A DNA stretch of 64,000 bases from VAZQ01 sp035293945 (lineage in GTDB: Bacteria; Pseudomonadota; Alphaproteobacteria; Rhizobiales; Xanthobacteraceae): NCBI GenBank assembly GCA_035293945.1, contig DATGLV010000041.1:124001-188000 (forward strand), written 5' to 3'. This document shows positions 8,562 to 17,228 of this stretch, one piece after another. Within the stretch, counting starts at the first letter, position 1. Every line of letters begins with the position of its first letter. Made by a program: the position numbers and the translations under genes. The notes below the pieces were generated by a model. It was not told the origin of the DNA and did no database searches. It saw only the letters and a list, made by a program, of their open reading frames with translations.

Positions 8562-9629
8562 ATGACCGACGCCGATAAATCGATTTCCGATCCACGCCCG
8601 TGCTTGGCTTTGTTGTTGGGCGACTGTACGGGAATCGGTCCGGAACTGGTCGCGAAGGTCCTGCATCAACGCCGCATGGCGCAACATGCACGGCTGGTGG
8701 TGGTGGGCGATGCGCGCGTGCTCGAGCTCGGCATGCGCGACGCCAAGGTCGACTTCCCCTGGCGGCGCGTCACCAATACCGCCGAGGTCGATTGGACGAG
8801 TGAGGTCGTACCGGTTATCGATTTGAGAAACATCAATCCTGCAGATTTCCCGCAGGGGGTGGCTTCGTCGGAGTCCGGGCGCCTGACCGGCGAGACACTC
8901 GCTTCTGCCATCAAGATGGCACAACGCGGCGAAATCGACGGCATCACCTTTGCGCCACTCAACAAGCGCGCCATGTATGATGGCGGCTGGCGCTTCCCGG
9001 ACGAGCACAAGATGTTTGCGCATCTGCTCGGCCATAACGGCCATTTCAGTGAAATGAATGTGCTTGACGGCCAGTGGATGACCCGCGTGACCTCGCATGT
9101 ATCGCTGCGCGAGGCGGTCGAGCAGGTCACGCGAGAGCGCATTCGCGACGCGCTGCGGCTGGCCGACGCCAGCATGCGTCAGGCCGGGATCGAGAACCCG
9201 CGCATCGCCGTCGCGGCGCTCAACCCGCACAACGGAGAGAATGGTTTGTTCGGGACGGAGGAAATCGAGATCATTCGGCCAGCGGTCGAGGAGATGGCGG
9301 CCAGAGGCATCAACTGCAAAGGCCCGTTTCCCTCCGACACCGTCTACATCAAAGCCTTCGCCGGCGAGTACGACAGCGTGCTGTCGATGTACCACGACCA
9401 AGGACAGATCGCGACCAAGCTCAAGGGCTTCAATCGCGGCGTGACGATCACGGCCGGGTTGCCCATCATCTTCACCACGCCGGCGCACGGCACAGCCTTC
9501 GACATCGTCGGCAAGGGCGCGGCCGACACTGGCGCCACCGAGCAGGCGATCATGCTGGCCGCCAAGATGGCGGCGCGCCGCAGCATCACGGCGGAAACGG
9601 CGGAACAAGCGACGATCGCCGCCGAGTAG
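8562..9629 (+). CDS. PdxA-like 4-phospho-hydroxyacid dehydrogenase
   Basis: A 355-residue member of the PdxA family of metal- and NAD-dependent dehydrogenases/decarboxylases, which act on 4-phosphohydroxy-L-threonine (vitamin B6 synthesis) or on D-threonate/D-erythronate 4-phosphate (sugar-acid catabolism). Seen: the N-terminal LLLGDCTGIGPELVAKVL (GDPxGIGPE in the family), the three metal-site histidines in TSHVSLREA, LNPHNGENG and MYHDQGQIATK, and a C-terminal TTPAHGTAFDIVGKGAAD. The GDP motif reads GDC here. Its position beside carboxylate transport and catabolic genes, rather than with ksgA or surA, points to the PdxA2-type catabolic branch (inference). The next gene, an MmgE/PrpD protein, is 73 bases downstream. 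Confidence 0.85.
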   Translation: MTDADKSISDPRPCLALLLGDCTGIGPELVAKVLHQRRMAQHARLVVVGDARVLELGMRDAKVDFPWRRVTNTAEVDWTSEVVPVIDLRNINPADFPQGVASSESGRLTGETLASAIKMAQRGEIDGITFAPLNKRAMYDGGWRFPDEHKMFAHLLGHNGHFSEMNVLDGQWMTRVTSHVSLREAVEQVTRERIRDALRLADASMRQAGIENPRIAVAALNPHNGENGLFGTEEIEIIRPAVEEMAARGINCKGPFPSDTVYIKAFAGEYDSVLSMYHDQGQIATKLKGFNRGVTITAGLPIIFTTPAHGTAFDIVGKGAADTGATEQAIMLAAKMAARRSITAETAEQATIAAE

Positions 9630-9702
9630 GACGAAAGCTGCAGCGCAGCCCATAGTTCGTAGCGGCCAGCGTGCCAATCGCGCGGTAAACGGAGCACCGA
9701 AC

Positions 9703-11184
9703 ATGGGAATGGTGCAAGGCGGAGTCTCACCGGTGGCAAGTACCCGGAGCTTGACGCGGCGCCACCTGGTGCGCGCTGCGGCTTCTGTCGCCGCGGCTGC
9801 GACGATGCCGCGCTCCTTGTGGGCGGCCACCGAGGACGCGAGCCCGGTGATGGCCAAGCTCAGCGGCTATATGAGCGAGGCAGGCAGCCGCCCCCTTCCC
9901 GATCAGGTCGTTCAACAGACCAAATACCATGTCCTCGACACGCTCGCGGCCATGATTTCGGGATCTGAACTGCCGCCCGGGCGGCAAGCGCTGAAGTTCG
10001 CCCGCGCCTATGCGGGTCAGCCGATCGCAACGATCGTTGCCTCGAACGTCCTTGGCGGACCAATCGAAGCCGCCATGGTGAACGGGGCGCTGGCTCAGTC
10101 CGATGAGACCGACGACAATTACAGTGCCGGAGGCGCGCATCCCGGCTGCGCGGTGGTTCCGGCCGCATTGGCGCTTGGGGAAGCCACCGGCATCGAGGGT
10201 GTCCGATTCTTGCGCGCCGTTACGCTCGGCTACGACATCGGGATGCGGGCCATGAAGACGGTCTTGGCCGGAACGTTGCCGGATACACACAATGTGGTCG
10301 GCACGTTCGGGGCGTCGGCTGCCGCGGGTTGCATCCTCAATCTGACCGCACAGCAAATGAGCTGGCTGCTCGATTATGCCTCGCAGCAGGCGGGCGCCGG
10401 TTATGCCGTATGGCAGCGCGACCCACAGCACATGGAGAAGGCCTTCCTGTTCGGGACCATGGGGGCGCGCAACGGCGTGACCGCCGCGCTGCTTATTCAA
10501 TCGGGCTGGACCGGTGTCGACGATGTGTTTTCAGGCTGCGATAACTTCTTCCAATCCTATGCTCCAAAGCCCGGGCCGGCGGATTTGGTCGATCAGCTCG
10601 GCGAACGCTACGAAATAACGCAAACGATCATCAAGAAATGGAGCACCGGAGGCCCGATCCAATCGCCGCTTGATGCGCTGGTCAATCTGCGCAAGCAGCA
10701 TCCGTTCGAAGCCGATCAGGTCAAACAGATTGTCGTTCATTTGTCCACCAGCGCCGCCCCCAAGGTCGACAATGTGCAAAGCCCCGATCTCTGTCTGCAA
10801 TACCTTTTTGCGGCCATGCTGCTGGACGGAACCGTTTCATTCCGCGCGGCGCATGATAGGACGCGCATGCAGGATCCGACGATCCTGCGCGAGCGCGCCA
10901 AGGTGCAGGTGACGGCAGAGGAGGAGCTGGAGCGCTTGCTGCCAAAACGCGTCGCCGTCGTCGAGATAACGCTCACTGACGGGACGAAGCTCAGCGAACG
11001 CAACGACACTGTGCGCGGCACGCCTGAGGATCCCATGAGCCAGGAAGAGATCGTGGCCAAAGCACGCGACCTGATAATACCCGTGCTCGGGAGCGAGACT
11101 TGCACCAAGCTTATCGACAAAGTGTTTGGGCTCGAGCAGGTGAAGGACATCCGGGAGCTTCGATCCCTTCTCCAACGCGCGTGA
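9703..11184 (+). CDS. MmgE/PrpD family protein with twin-arginine signal
   Basis: A 493-residue protein of the MmgE/PrpD (2-methylcitrate dehydratase / cis-aconitate decarboxylase) family. Family features include the helical N-terminal HVLDTLAAMISGSELPPGRQAL, then NGALAQSDETDDNYSAGGAHPGC with conserved DE and HPG elements, GTFGASAAAGCILNLT and the C-terminal alpha/beta domain. Unusually, it starts with a Tat-like leader: TRRHLVRAAASVAAAATMP and a cleavage-like site near LWAA. That suggests export of a folded protein to the periplasm, whereas the known family enzymes are cytoplasmic. Start: ATG at 9703; an ATG at 9709 would keep the leader. It probably shares a transcript with the PdxA-like gene. 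Substrate unknown. Confidence 0.8.
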   Translation: MGMVQGGVSPVASTRSLTRRHLVRAAASVAAAATMPRSLWAATEDASPVMAKLSGYMSEAGSRPLPDQVVQQTKYHVLDTLAAMISGSELPPGRQALKFARAYAGQPIATIVASNVLGGPIEAAMVNGALAQSDETDDNYSAGGAHPGCAVVPAALALGEATGIEGVRFLRAVTLGYDIGMRAMKTVLAGTLPDTHNVVGTFGASAAAGCILNLTAQQMSWLLDYASQQAGAGYAVWQRDPQHMEKAFLFGTMGARNGVTAALLIQSGWTGVDDVFSGCDNFFQSYAPKPGPADLVDQLGERYEITQTIIKKWSTGGPIQSPLDALVNLRKQHPFEADQVKQIVVHLSTSAAPKVDNVQSPDLCLQYLFAAMLLDGTVSFRAAHDRTRMQDPTILRERAKVQVTAEEELERLLPKRVAVVEITLTDGTKLSERNDTVRGTPEDPMSQEEIVAKARDLIIPVLGSETCTKLIDKVFGLEQVKDIRELRSLLQRA

Positions 11185-11546
11185 TCGGTGATAGATATTG
11201 GTAGGTCGTTGCGCTGAAGGGAGAATTGTTGAACGGCCTTTGCAGCTCAATCTCGACTTGACTTGCTTGCTTTTGGCCCGTTGAGCCGGCATGCTGTCGG
11301 GGCTGGAGGTGCCGTTGCGACACAACAAGTCCGCCGCATTTCGTTTCCGCGACCGGAAGGTGGAGGTGATTGTGCAGGTGGTACCTGGAAGGGGCGACGT
11401 CATCATCAGGCAATTCCACTGGGTCCGGCGCTGGCGATCGGACCACGATCTGGTCGCGCCAGCAAACCGAAAGCTGAATTGAAACTGAAGAAGGCAACGA
11501 CCAAGGTCCTTCTAAAGGAAGAGGCCTATTAGGGAGAGGTTCTGTC
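11185..11546. other. Intergenic region, no gene recognised
   Basis: These 362 bases contain only short open frames without family features or ribosome sites. The last part supplies the ribosome-binding site AGGGAGAGG for the propeller gene. No terminator-like hairpin with a T-run was found. Confidence 0.5.
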
Positions 11547-12650
11547 ATGAGAAAGCGTTTCTATGGACTAACCATGGCGGCGGCGCTGGCGACCGTCCTG
11601 GTCGGCGGCACTGCCTTCGCGGCGGGGGTGAAGCTCCTGACCACGATCGACATTCCGGGCGAGGAGCTCAAGCTGTTCGACATCGGCGTGGTCGACGCAG
11701 ATGCCGGCCGCTACTACATCGCCGATCGTTCCAACAAGGGCGTCGACATCTTCGACACCAAGACCAACAAATTTGTTGGCCGGGTCGAGGGCATGGTCGG
11801 CGTCGTGATGAAAGACGGCAAGCCGGTCGGTAGCGCCTCCGGCCCGAACGGGACCGCGATCGATCCGACGAAGAAAGAGCTCTGGGCGGGCGACGGCGAC
11901 AGCACCGTCAAGGTGGTCGACCTCAAGGCCAATCCGCCGAAGATCGTTGATACCATCAAGACCGGCGGCCAGAAGCGCGCCGACGAGCTCGCGATCGACA
12001 GCAAGGACGGGATCGTCCTGGTCTGGAACAATGCCGACAAGCCGGCCTTCGGGACCTTCATCTCCACCGCGCCCGGCCACAAGATCCTCGGCAAGGTCGA
12101 GTATCCGGAGGCATCCGACGGGGTCGAGCAGTCGGCTTTCGTGGCGGAAACCGGCCTGTTCTATTCCTCCGTGCCTGAGCTCAATGACGACAAGCAGAAG
12201 GGCGGCATCGCGGTATTCGATCCCAAGAGCATGAAGATGCTGCGGATGATCAACATCCCGGGTTGCGGGCCGACCGGCCTGATGCAGGGACCAGGAACCA
12301 ATATGCTGGTCGGCTGTTCCGCGGGCGAAGGAGGTAAGTTGCCTCCGGCGACTGTGATCTGGGACTGGAAGACCGAGAAGGTCGTCAATGTGGTCCATGA
12401 AGTCGGCGGCATGGACGAGGTCTGGTACGACTCCGGCTCCGACAAGTACTACACCGCTTCACGCGACAACCCGGGCGGCCCGGTGCTCGGCGTGATCGAT
12501 GCTAAGACCAACAAGTGGATCGAGAACGTCCCGACCGCTCCCGGCGCGCACTCGGTGGCGGCGGATTCCAAGACCAAGCACGTGTTCGTGCCGCTGACCG
12601 CCAATCCGGCGTGCCCGAAGAGCTGCATTGGCGTCTATGGCGAAAACTGA
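11547..12650 (+). CDS. Secreted YncE/NHL-like beta-propeller protein
   Basis: A 367-residue protein with a Sec signal peptide (MRKRFYGLTMAAALATVLV, cleavage near AFAAG). The mature part consists of repeated four-strand blades of YVTN/YncE type: YYIADRSNKGVDIFDTKTNK, WAGDGDSTVKVVDL, ILVWNNADKP-like blades, KGGIAVFDPKSMKMLRMINI and GPVLGVIDAKTNKWI. A late pair of cysteines (ACPKSC) may form a disulfide. Such propellers bind ligands or partner proteins in the periplasm; no catalytic motif was seen. A good ribosome site (AGGGAGAGG) precedes the ATG. A strong terminator follows, so it probably forms its own transcript. Confidence 0.8.
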   Translation: MRKRFYGLTMAAALATVLVGGTAFAAGVKLLTTIDIPGEELKLFDIGVVDADAGRYYIADRSNKGVDIFDTKTNKFVGRVEGMVGVVMKDGKPVGSASGPNGTAIDPTKKELWAGDGDSTVKVVDLKANPPKIVDTIKTGGQKRADELAIDSKDGIVLVWNNADKPAFGTFISTAPGHKILGKVEYPEASDGVEQSAFVAETGLFYSSVPELNDDKQKGGIAVFDPKSMKMLRMINIPGCGPTGLMQGPGTNMLVGCSAGEGGKLPPATVIWDWKTEKVVNVVHEVGGMDEVWYDSGSDKYYTASRDNPGGPVLGVIDAKTNKWIENVPTAPGAHSVAADSKTKHVFVPLTANPACPKSCIGVYGEN

Positions 12651-12685
12651 AGAAGCCTAAGCGCACTTATTGTTGTTGCTGCTGG

Positions 12686-12720
12686 CCCCCGGATGGTGAC
12701 GTCCGGGGGTTTTGTTTTGT
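12686..12720 (+). terminator. Rho-independent terminator after the propeller gene
   Basis: A perfect 8-bp stem (CCCCCGGA and TCCGGGGG) with an 8-base loop is followed by TTTTTGTTTTGT. It lies 36 bases past the stop codon of the propeller gene. Confidence 0.85.
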
Positions 12721-12735
12721 GAACAAATTGGCTTC

Positions 12736-12849
12736 CCGGTCGTCCCCGCGAAAGCGGGGACCCAGTTCTCTTCGTAAAATGCTCTTGACGCTCGCTCAAG
12801 TTTGCCTTTTGCGAAGGGACTGGATTCCCGCTTTCGCAGGAATGACCGG
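12736..12849 (-). repeat. Dispersed palindromic repeat, family 1, copy A
   Basis: A 114-base element bounded by CCGGTC and GACCGG. Near each end is a small hairpin with a GAAA or TTTC loop (GTCCCCGCGAAAGCGGGGAC on the left, an imperfect ATTCC/GGAAT version on the right). Read on the reverse strand it aligns along its whole length with the element at 41730-41844. It lies between genes, just beyond a terminator. It carries no coding potential and resembles the short palindromic intergenic repeats common in rhizobial genomes. Confidence 0.8.
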
Positions 12850-12896
12850 ATTCGGAGACTTCTTTCACGAGCTCTCAGGATGAGGCTGTCGCAATT

Positions 12897-14498
12897 TCAA
12901 TCATACACCGTCTCGAGATAGTGCTCGGAATCGACCACCGCCTCGATCACCGTCGGTCCTGAAGCCGCGAGCGCCGCCCGCACAGCGCCCTCCAGCGCCT
13001 CGGCTGATCGCACGCCGACTGCCGGCACGCCGAAATAATGCGCGGGCGGCGCCGTATACTCCTCTGCTTGCAGCTCGGTCCCGTAAAGCGGATATTGGCG
13101 GCGGATCTGCTTCACCTTTATGAGCGCGAGCCAGCGGTCGTCGAGCACTACCACCGGCAGCGCTAACTTGAGGCGCTTGGCGACCGCAAGCTCGCCGCAG
13201 GTCATCTGAAAGCAGCCGTCACCGAGCAGACAAACCACGGGTGCTTGCGGCTGCGCCAGCTTGGCTGCGATCGCTCCCGGCAGGCCGAAGCCCATCGACG
13301 ACCAGCCGTTGGTGATCTGGAAGCTTTTGGGCGCATGGGCGGTCCATTGCGAGGCGATCTGATGCGTATGGGCACCCACGTCGAAGCTGAGCAAGCCATC
13401 CGCCGGCAGCGCCCGGCGCACCGCATCGATCGCGGCGTGGGCCGTGAAGCTCGCGCTCGGCGGGCGCAGCGCCGCCGCAAAAGCCTGCCGATGCGCGGCC
13501 AGCGCCTCCGTCGACCAATGCGGAGCGACCGCCGGCAGCGCGAGGAGGCGCGCCAGCACGCGGTCGAGATCGCCGGTGACCTGATGCGCAAGGCGCACCG
13601 AAGGCGCGACGTCGACCGGCTCGATGTCGATCTGCAACAGCGGAGTATCGCCAATCCAGGCCTCGTATTCGACCTCGATGGTGTCATAGCCGAGCCCGAT
13701 GATCAGATCGGCCGAGCGCAGGAAACGGCGCTGCACTTGCCGGCAGCCGCGCTCGATGCAGCCGAGCGAGAGCGGATGATCCTCGTCGATCATGCCCTTG
13801 GCCATGGTGGTGGTGGCAAACGGCAGATTGTGTCGCTCGATCAATTGCTGCAGCAGCCCAGGCTCCATCATCCGGGTCGCCGAGGCGCCGATGACTGCGA
13901 TCGGGCGCTTGGCGGCCGCCATAACCTGGCCAGCGCGCGCGATCGCGATGCTGGGCGCCGCGGCAAGGCGCGCGGGCCGCGCAAGCTCGGGAACCGGCTC
14001 ATTGGTCGGCGCGAGCGCGACATCCTCGGGCAGGTCGAGATGCACCGGTCCTTTCGGCTCGCTCTGCGTCAGGCGCAGCGCCTCGACCAGGGTCTCGCCC
14101 ACCTTGCCCTTGCGCAGCGGCAGTGTGGCCTTGGTAATGGGACGGAACAGCGCATGGTGATCGATCCACATCTGGATGCGCCGACCAAGCTGCTCGGTGT
14201 TGAGATTGCAGGTGATCGCGATCATTGGCGAGCGGTCGAGATACGCCGAGCCGACACCAGTCGCCAGGTTGGTGGCACCCGGACCGAGCGTCGCGATGCA
14301 CAAGCCGGGCGCTCCCGTCATGCGCCCGGTGACATCCGCGGCGAAGCCGGCGGAGCCTTCGTGCGCAGTCAGCACGAAGTCGACGCCGCCCGCGCGCATC
14401 GCCTCCATCAGCGGCAGCACGTTGCCGCTTGGAATGCCGAAGCCGCGGGCGATGCCGGCGGCTCTAAAGGTGGCGACGATCAGGTCAGCGTTGTTCAT
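12897..14498 (-). CDS. Thiamine-pyrophosphate enzyme, acetolactate-synthase-like
   Basis: A 533-residue protein with the three-domain TPP enzyme layout. The N-terminal PYR domain has the activating glutamate in AHEGSAGFAADVTGR, with the Gly-rich ATLGPGATNLATGVGSAY. The middle domain follows, then a C-terminal PP domain with the Mg/TPP motif GDGCFQMTCGELAVAKRLKL ending in VVVLDD (NN in most relatives). The start is set at the ATG at 14498 (MNNADLIVATFRAAGIARGF); the open frame reaches 14705 inside the previous gene. It begins two bases after the stop of the gamma-glutamyltransferase gene, so it is in the same operon. The family includes acetolactate synthase, benzoylformate decarboxylase and sulfopyruvate decarboxylase; the reaction cannot be chosen from sequence alone. 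Confidence 0.85.
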   Translation of the reverse strand: MNNADLIVATFRAAGIARGFGIPSGNVLPLMEAMRAGGVDFVLTAHEGSAGFAADVTGRMTGAPGLCIATLGPGATNLATGVGSAYLDRSPMIAITCNLNTEQLGRRIQMWIDHHALFRPITKATLPLRKGKVGETLVEALRLTQSEPKGPVHLDLPEDVALAPTNEPVPELARPARLAAAPSIAIARAGQVMAAAKRPIAVIGASATRMMEPGLLQQLIERHNLPFATTTMAKGMIDEDHPLSLGCIERGCRQVQRRFLRSADLIIGLGYDTIEVEYEAWIGDTPLLQIDIEPVDVAPSVRLAHQVTGDLDRVLARLLALPAVAPHWSTEALAAHRQAFAAALRPPSASFTAHAAIDAVRRALPADGLLSFDVGAHTHQIASQWTAHAPKSFQITNGWSSMGFGLPGAIAAKLAQPQAPVVCLLGDGCFQMTCGELAVAKRLKLALPVVVLDDRWLALIKVKQIRRQYPLYGTELQAEEYTAPPAHYFGVPAVGVRSAEALEGAVRAALAASGPTVIEAVVDSEHYLETVYD

Positions 14499-14500
14499 GG

Positions 14501-16069
14501 CTAATACCCGAGCGCAAAAGCTTCGCGCCGGTAGTCGGCGCCGCCCGCAAGCGTGCCGGTTTTGTACAGCTCGATCGCCTTGGCGGAACCGTAGAAATAA
14601 GCATCCTCGGCGCGTTCGGCCTTGTGGCCCATGCGCGCGAGCTCGGCCGCGATGGCGGGCGGGAATTCGCCGTCGAGCAGCACATCGCCGGTCTTGGTGT
14701 TGCACCAGCGCGGCGCTTCCACGGCGGCCGCCACGTCATAGTCTTCATCGACCAGATAGCTGAGCACCTGGACATTGGTCAGGGTTTGGCTCAAGCCGCC
14801 AGGTGTTGCGAGCGCATAGCGCAGACGGCCATCGCGCCGCACCAGCACCGGGCAGAGCGTATGTGCGGGCCGCCGCCCAGGCCCGACACTGTTGGGCCTC
14901 CCTGGGCGATGTGTGAATCCCTGCATGCGATTGTTGAACAGGATGCCGGTGCCGGGATCGAGCACCATGCTGCCGAACACGTTGAACACGCTCTGCACCA
15001 GGCTCAATGCATTGCCGTGCGCGTCGGCGATCAAGAGGCAGGCAGTGCCGCCGCGATTCGCGACCTTCGCGCCGACCGTTCCGTTCAACACCGCGGTCTG
15101 CATGGTGGCCGTCATCTCGCGCCCGGTGAGCCGCTCGATCGCGTCGGGTAGCGCGCGCGGATCGGCGATCGAAGGCACGCTCTCGAACGCGGCGTGCATG
15201 GCGCTGATTTGGTAGGCGAGCCGCTGCGCGACCGATTGGGTCAGCGTCGCGCTGTCGAGCGCCGCAAGCCCGTTGAGCTGCATCAACAACAAGATGCCGT
15301 AGGAGTTGGGCGGCATTACCTCGACCACGTGGCCGCGATAAGTGGTGGCGATGGGGTCGACCCAAAGCGGCGTGAACCCCTCGAGATCGGCGGCACGTAT
15401 GAGGCCACCGCGCGCTTCTTGGAAGTGCACGATCCGGGCGGCGAGATCTCCCGAATAGAATTCATCCGCCCCATAGGTGGCGATGGCGCGCAAGGATGCC
15501 GCCAAGGCAGGCTGGCGCAGAATCTCGCCGATCCGCAACGCCCGACCCTGCGGCAGGTAGAGCGCCGCGCAGCCCGGATCCGCGGCAAGAGCCTCCTGGT
15601 TCTCGGGCAAGCGTTCCGCCAGCACTTTCGAGACCGGATAGCCTTCGGCGAGCGTGATGGCCTCCTTGAACAAATCCTTCCATTCGAGACGCCCGAAACG
15701 AGCGTGCATGACGTCCCACGCGCGCACCAGGCCGGGGACAACCGGCGCCAGGGGCCCGCGCGTTTTCATGCCGCCGGGAAAGCGCTCGGGCGAGGCCAAT
15801 GCGGGCGCCACGCCCGACGCGTTGAGGCCATAGGTGCGGCCGCTCGCTGCTTCGTGGTAGAGCAGAAAGCAATCGCCACCGATCGAGGTCGCCTGGCCGA
15901 CCACCGCCGCAAGCGCGGCGGATGCGACAACCATCGCGTCGATCAGGTTGCCGCCGCGCTTGAGGATGTCTATCGCGGCAAGCGTCGCGGCCGCGTGCCC
16001 GGACACCACCATCACTTCGCGGCCGAACACGGCCGCGCGCGGGCTGCGAATCCTCAGCTCCCCCGGCAT
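14501..16069 (-). CDS. Gamma-glutamyltransferase family protein (Ntn hydrolase)
   Basis: A 522-residue protein of the gamma-glutamyltranspeptidase family, which self-cleaves to expose an N-terminal threonine. The candidate nucleophile is T342 in NRGGTACLLIADAHGN, followed by the expected ALSLVQSVFNVFGS and GTGILFNNRM blocks. The N-terminal part shows GHAAATLAAIDILKRGGNLI and GGDCFLLYHE. No signal peptide is visible, whereas well-studied GGTs are periplasmic, so this looks like a cytoplasmic relative such as those acting on gamma-glutamyl or acyl-amide intermediates in catabolism. It lies six bases after a Bug binding protein and two bases before a TPP enzyme, so the three probably process one imported compound (inference). 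Confidence 0.85.
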   Translation of the reverse strand: MPGELRIRSPRAAVFGREVMVVSGHAAATLAAIDILKRGGNLIDAMVVASAALAAVVGQATSIGGDCFLLYHEAASGRTYGLNASGVAPALASPERFPGGMKTRGPLAPVVPGLVRAWDVMHARFGRLEWKDLFKEAITLAEGYPVSKVLAERLPENQEALAADPGCAALYLPQGRALRIGEILRQPALAASLRAIATYGADEFYSGDLAARIVHFQEARGGLIRAADLEGFTPLWVDPIATTYRGHVVEVMPPNSYGILLLMQLNGLAALDSATLTQSVAQRLAYQISAMHAAFESVPSIADPRALPDAIERLTGREMTATMQTAVLNGTVGAKVANRGGTACLLIADAHGNALSLVQSVFNVFGSMVLDPGTGILFNNRMQGFTHRPGRPNSVGPGRRPAHTLCPVLVRRDGRLRYALATPGGLSQTLTNVQVLSYLVDEDYDVAAAVEAPRWCNTKTGDVLLDGEFPPAIAAELARMGHKAERAEDAYFYGSAKAIELYKTGTLAGGADYRREAFALGY

Positions 16070-16075
16070 GGTCCT

Positions 16076-17050
16076 TTACTCGTGAATTCCAGCCGCGACG
16101 ATCACGTCGTGCCACTTGGCGGCATCGGCACGCATGCGCTGCTCCATCGCTTCCGGCGGACCGGGCTCGGGCTCGACACCTTGCTCGATCAAGGCCGCCC
16201 GAACGGCAGGATCTGCGAGCGCGGCGGTGACCTCGCGGTTAAGCTTGGCCACGATAGTTTGTGGGGTGCCGGCCGGGACCACGTAACCCTGCCACAACGA
16301 TGCTTCGTAGCCCGGGAGGCCCGATTCAGCGATGGTAGGCACATCCGGAAGCGCATTGTTGCGGGTCGCGCCCGTGACCCCGAGCGCGCGCAATTTGCCG
16401 TCGCGGATATTTCCGACCGACGGCGGAATGGTGCCGAACTGCATGTCGACGCGCCCGTCCATGAGATCGATCGCGGCTTGTCCGGTGCCACGATAGGGCA
16501 CGTGGACCATCTCGATATGCGCCATGCTCGCGAACAGGGCGCCGGCGAGATGCGCGAGCGTCGCCGGCCCGGCAGAAGCGTAGGTCAAGGTGCGCGGCTT
16601 TGCCTTGGCAAGCGCGATGAGCTCGCCAACGCTGCGTGCCGGCAGGCCCGGAAAGACGTTGAGAACGAAGGGCGAGGCGCCCAGCATCGCGACGGGAGCG
16701 AAGTCTCGCAGCGGATCGTAGCCGAGGTTTGTGCTGTAGCTCGGCGCGACCGCATGGGTTGAAGCATTGGCGAGGCCCATCGTGTAGCCGTCGGGCTGTG
16801 CGCGCGCGACCGCTTCGCTGCCGAGATTGCCGCTGGCGCCTACCCGGTTTTCCACGAATACCTGCTGCTTGAGGCGCTCGCCGAGCTTCTGGGCGACGAT
16901 GCGGGCGACGATATCGGAGCTCGAGCCGGGGGAAAATGGAACGATCAGCCGGATCGGCCGCTCCGGCCGCCAATCCGCCTGCGCGAAGGCTTGCGCGGGT
17001 GCAGTAAGGGCGACCGCAAAACTGATCAGCAAGCGTGCGGTGCGTCTCAT
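16076..17050 (-). CDS. Bug/TctC-family periplasmic solute-binding protein
   Basis: A 324-residue exported binding protein of tripartite tricarboxylate transporter type. Signal peptide MRRTARLLISFAVALTAPAQ with cleavage near AFAQA. Typical family blocks follow: RPIRLIVPFSPGSSSDIVAR, VENRVGASGNLGSEAVARA, PDGYTM, YASAGPATLAHLAG, MVHVPYRGTGQA and GKLRALGVTG. The open frame extends to 17140 but that part lies in a dispersed repeat, so the ATG at 17050 was chosen. It is the first gene of a likely operon with the gamma-glutamyltransferase and TPP enzyme. No membrane components (TctA, TctB) are present, as is common for Bug proteins. Confidence 0.9.
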   Translation of the reverse strand: MRRTARLLISFAVALTAPAQAFAQADWRPERPIRLIVPFSPGSSSDIVARIVAQKLGERLKQQVFVENRVGASGNLGSEAVARAQPDGYTMGLANASTHAVAPSYSTNLGYDPLRDFAPVAMLGASPFVLNVFPGLPARSVGELIALAKAKPRTLTYASAGPATLAHLAGALFASMAHIEMVHVPYRGTGQAAIDLMDGRVDMQFGTIPPSVGNIRDGKLRALGVTGATRNNALPDVPTIAESGLPGYEASLWQGYVVPAGTPQTIVAKLNREVTAALADPAVRAALIEQGVEPEPGPPEAMEQRMRADAAKWHDVIVAAGIHE

Positions 17051-17116
17051 TGGCCAGTTACCCCGGTCATTCCGGCGAAAGCTTGAGGACGCAGCATTTG
17101 TTGAACCCGATTGAGC

Positions 17117-17203
17117 CGTCCCTGCGAAAGCAGGGACCATGGGTCCCCGCCCTCTCGACGGCGCGCGGCGGTATGGGTCCCGGCGCTTCGGCCGGGACGA
17201 CCA
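17117..17203 (-). repeat. Dispersed palindromic repeat, family 3, copy 1
   Basis: An 87-base intergenic element containing two hairpins: GTCCCTGC-GAAA-GCAGGGAC on one side and GTCCCGGC-GCTTCG-GCCGGGAC on the other. On the reverse strand it aligns with the element at 18789-18885 (shared GGTCGTCCCGGC start, CGCCGGGACCCATA, CGCGC centre, ATGG and final hairpin). A further end-like fragment (GTCATTCCGGCGAAAGC) lies just left at about 17062-17078. It sits between the VOC gene and the Bug gene and caused a false N-terminal extension of the latter. Confidence 0.65.
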
Positions 17204-17228
17204 AGTGGACGATCAATCCATCTCACCA

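Noticed and set aside
12736..12849. CRISPR array
   Set aside because: The hairpin repeats here and elsewhere occur singly, not as regularly spaced arrays with spacers, and there are no cas genes.
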